A stretch of DNA of 7,368 nt from assembly GCA_031272655.1 (NCBI GenBank), contig JAISTJ010000055.1, positions 1-7,368 of the forward strand, read 5' to 3'. Below the pieces are notes generated by a model. It saw only the letters and a list, made by a program, of their open reading frames with translations. It did not search any database and was not told the DNA's origin. Below are positions 6,261-7,368 of this stretch, piece by piece. Position numbers and translations under genes: made by a program. This DNA comes from Tannerella sp. Lineage in GTDB: Bacteria > Bacteroidota > Bacteroidia > Bacteroidales > Tannerellaceae. Numbering within the stretch: position 1 is the first letter of the stretch; each line of letters opens with the position of its first letter.

Positions 6261-6333
6261 GGCCCCGTAGCTTAGTGAATAGAGCGTCAGATTCCGGTTC
6301 TGAAGGTCGTGCGTTTGAATCGCACCGGGGTCA
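6261..6333 (+). tRNA. tRNA-Arg, anticodon CCG (reads CGG)
   Basis: A complete 73-nt cloverleaf. The acceptor GGCCCCG (6261-6267) pairs with CGGGGTC (6326-6332) with one G-U, and the discriminator is A at 6333. The D stem GCTT/GAGC encloses the loop AGTGAATA. The anticodon stem TCAGA/TCTGA holds loop TTCCGGT with anticodon CCG at 6294-6296. The variable region is AGGTC. The T stem GTGCG/CGCAC holds the loop TTTGAAT. CCA is not encoded and must be added by the nucleotidyltransferase. Odd point: the D loop reads GA where GG (G18 G19) is normal, and the T loop reads TTT where TTC (C56) is normal, so the G19-C56 tertiary pair appears replaced by A19-U56. The other features look functional. It lies 21 bp before ribE with no terminator between. 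Confidence 0.95.
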
Positions 6334-6354
6334 CAAAATTAAAATTTTTATCGG

Positions 6355-6957
6355 ATGTTTTCAGGAATAATTGAAGAAGCAGCCGTCGTAAAGGCTGTCG
6401 TACATGACAAAGGAAACGTGCATCTCACCCTTGGATGCTCGTTTGTTGATGAGTTGAAAATTGACCAGAGCGTGGCGCACAACGGTGTATGCCTCACTGT
6501 CGTGAATAAAACGGCTGATAGCTACACAGTTACAGCTATCCGTGAGACTCTCGAAAGGTCAAACCTCGGTCTGCTGAAGGATGGCGACAAGGTCAATCTG
6601 GAGCGCAGCATGCTGATGAACGGGCGGCTCGACGGGCATATCGTTCAGGGGCATGTGGACACGACGGCCGTCTGCACTGAAGTTCGGGAAGCAGACGGCA
6701 GTTGGTACTACCGGTTTGAATACGCTTTCGACCGCGAAATGGCGCGCCAGGGCTATATCACGGTTGAAAAAGGCTCCGTTTGTGTCAATGGCGTCAGCTT
6801 AACTGTCTGTAATTCAAAGGATAACAGCTTTGAAGTGGCCATAATCCCTTATACATACGAAGTTACAAACTTCCACCAAATCCAAAAAGGCACAGTCGTC
6901 AATCTCGAATTTGACATTATCGGCAAATATATCAGCCGCCTTACGAGTTTTCTTTAA
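6355..6957 (+). CDS. ribE: Riboflavin synthase (alpha subunit)
   Basis: 200 residues, the normal length for this cytoplasmic trimer, which dismutates two 6,7-dimethyl-8-ribityllumazine molecules to riboflavin and a pyrimidine product returned to lumazine synthase. The protein has two homologous lumazine-binding halves. The first (1 to about 96) starts with MFSGIIEE (MFTGI in most) and carries [12 protein letters not shown] (39-50). The second carries GHIVQGHVD (94-102) at the junction and [11 protein letters not shown] (141-151). No frameshift or missing motif is seen. ATG 6355 gives the family N-terminus exactly. No FMN riboswitch precedes it; the tRNA-Arg gene ends 21 bp upstream, so both probably come from one transcript. 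Its last 17 bp overlap the 3' end of the convergent GH95 gene. Some annotations call this gene ribC. Confidence 0.96.
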   Translation: MFSGIIEEAAVVKAVVHDKGNVHLTLGCSFVDELKIDQSVAHNGVCLTVVNKTADSYTVTAIRETLERSNLGLLKDGDKVNLERSMLMNGRLDGHIVQGHVDTTAVCTEVREADGSWYYRFEYAFDREMARQGYITVEKGSVCVNGVSLTVCNSKDNSFEVAIIPYTYEVTNFHQIQKGTVVNLEFDIIGKYISRLTSFL

Positions 6958-7368
6958 TTATTATTTCGTATGTAGCCCCTTTAGTTGTCATAAAATCAAC
7001 CGTATATGACTTTATGGCAGGCGCTTCTTTGAGGATTGCGCCGGTCTGGTTTTGGGGTTTGCCCGGGTCAATGAAATCAAAGAGAGGGTTGGGATTGACG
7101 CCGGAAGCATCCGAGAGCTGAACGCCGGAGACCGTAACAGGCTCGTAGGTACGCAGCCTGCAGTTGCCGCCAAGTGTAGATGTGATGCGGGCTTTCAGCA
7201 GTTTACCGCCTTTCCATTCCATATCAACAATAAACCCGCCGCGAGTCCTCAGCCCCGTTACCTTGCCGTCGCCCCATTCGAATGGCAGCGCCGGAAGCAG
7301 CTGAATACATCCTGCATGGCTCTGAAGCAGCATCTCCGTTACACCGGCAGTGAAACCAAAACCTGCAT
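6941..7368 (-). CDS. Glycoside hydrolase family 95 protein, C-terminal part (5' end outside the window)
   Basis: The frame is open from the right edge to TAA at 6943-6941; 141 full codons are visible. The run [14 protein letters not shown], then [34 protein letters not shown], matches the end of the helical barrel and the start of the C-terminal beta domain of GH95 enzymes. These are retaining-fold-independent inverting alpha-1,2-L-fucosidases and alpha-L-galactosidases acting on host glycans, xyloglucan or similar plant polymers. About 110 residues of beta domain follow, ending YEIIIKENS. The signal peptide and most of the catalytic barrel lie outside. At the edge, where family members read DGNFGGTAG, this one reads (?)AGFGFTAG; the first codon is cut (NAT). 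The gene converges on ribE and overlaps it by 17 bp. The family call is firm; activity and substrate are not decidable. Confidence 0.85.
   Translation of the reverse strand, partial: AGFGFTAGVTEMLLQSHAGCIQLLPALPFEWGDGKVTGLRTRGGFIVDMEWKGGKLLKARITSTLGGNCRLRTYEPVTVSGVQLSDASGVNPNPLFDFIDPGKPQNQTGAILKEAPAIKSYTVDFMTTKGATYEIIIKENS

Noticed and set aside
6333..6340. Missing CCA end as evidence of a broken tRNA
   Set aside because: Many bacteria, including Bacteroidota, add CCA after transcription; the cloverleaf is otherwise complete.
6241..6354. FMN riboswitch before ribE
   Set aside because: The region is occupied by a complete tRNA-Arg cloverleaf and only 21 bp remain before the ATG, far too short for an FMN aptamer.

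Overview
The window looks like ordinary chromosome from a Bacteroidales-type member of the Bacteroidota. The evidence is a BatC-type tetratricopeptide protein with a Gln-rich tail, a UvrD/PcrA helicase, a carboxynorspermidine decarboxylase of the Bacteroidota polyamine route, a short secreted M1 peptidase, a GH95 glycosidase, promoter boxes of the Bacteroidota type (TAnnTTTG) and A/T-rich leaders without Shine-Dalgarno sequences. The GH95 gene suggests a polysaccharide-degrading, perhaps gut-associated, organism. Genus cannot be read from the sequence alone.

Layout. Positions 1-414 (+) hold the 3' end of a batC-like gene. Positions 415-596 are noncoding and hold three successive inverted-repeat structures: a nested palindrome, a MITE/REP-like element ending in GTCATTGCGA/TCGCAATGAC, and a GC-rich hairpin that probably ends the opposing operon. 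Positions 6173 down to 597 (-) form one compact four-gene operon: a small lipocalin-like lipoprotein, a UvrD/PcrA helicase, nspC, and a secreted M1 metallopeptidase. The gaps are 3 bp, a 4-bp ATGA overlap, and 19 bp. A good Bacteroidota promoter lies directly before the lipoprotein, so close that the first ATG would be almost leaderless. Divergently, a TACTTTTG box precedes tRNA-Arg(CCG) at 6261-6333, followed 21 bp later by ribE (riboflavin synthase). The ribE tail overlaps the tail of a convergent GH95 gene by 17 bp; that gene runs off the right edge.

How the genes work together. The four-gene operon mixes DNA repair, polyamine synthesis and periplasmic peptide hydrolysis, so it looks like co-expressed housekeeping rather than one pathway. 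tRNA-Arg and ribE probably share a transcript. I see no phage, CRISPR, toxin-antitoxin or defence genes, and I do not claim a new system here. The points most worth a second look are the tRNA-Arg with a covarying A19/U56 pair in place of the near-universal G19-C56, the stacked palindromes behind batC, the apparent absence of batD/batE after batC, and an altered DGN-type motif at the cut edge of the GH95 gene.
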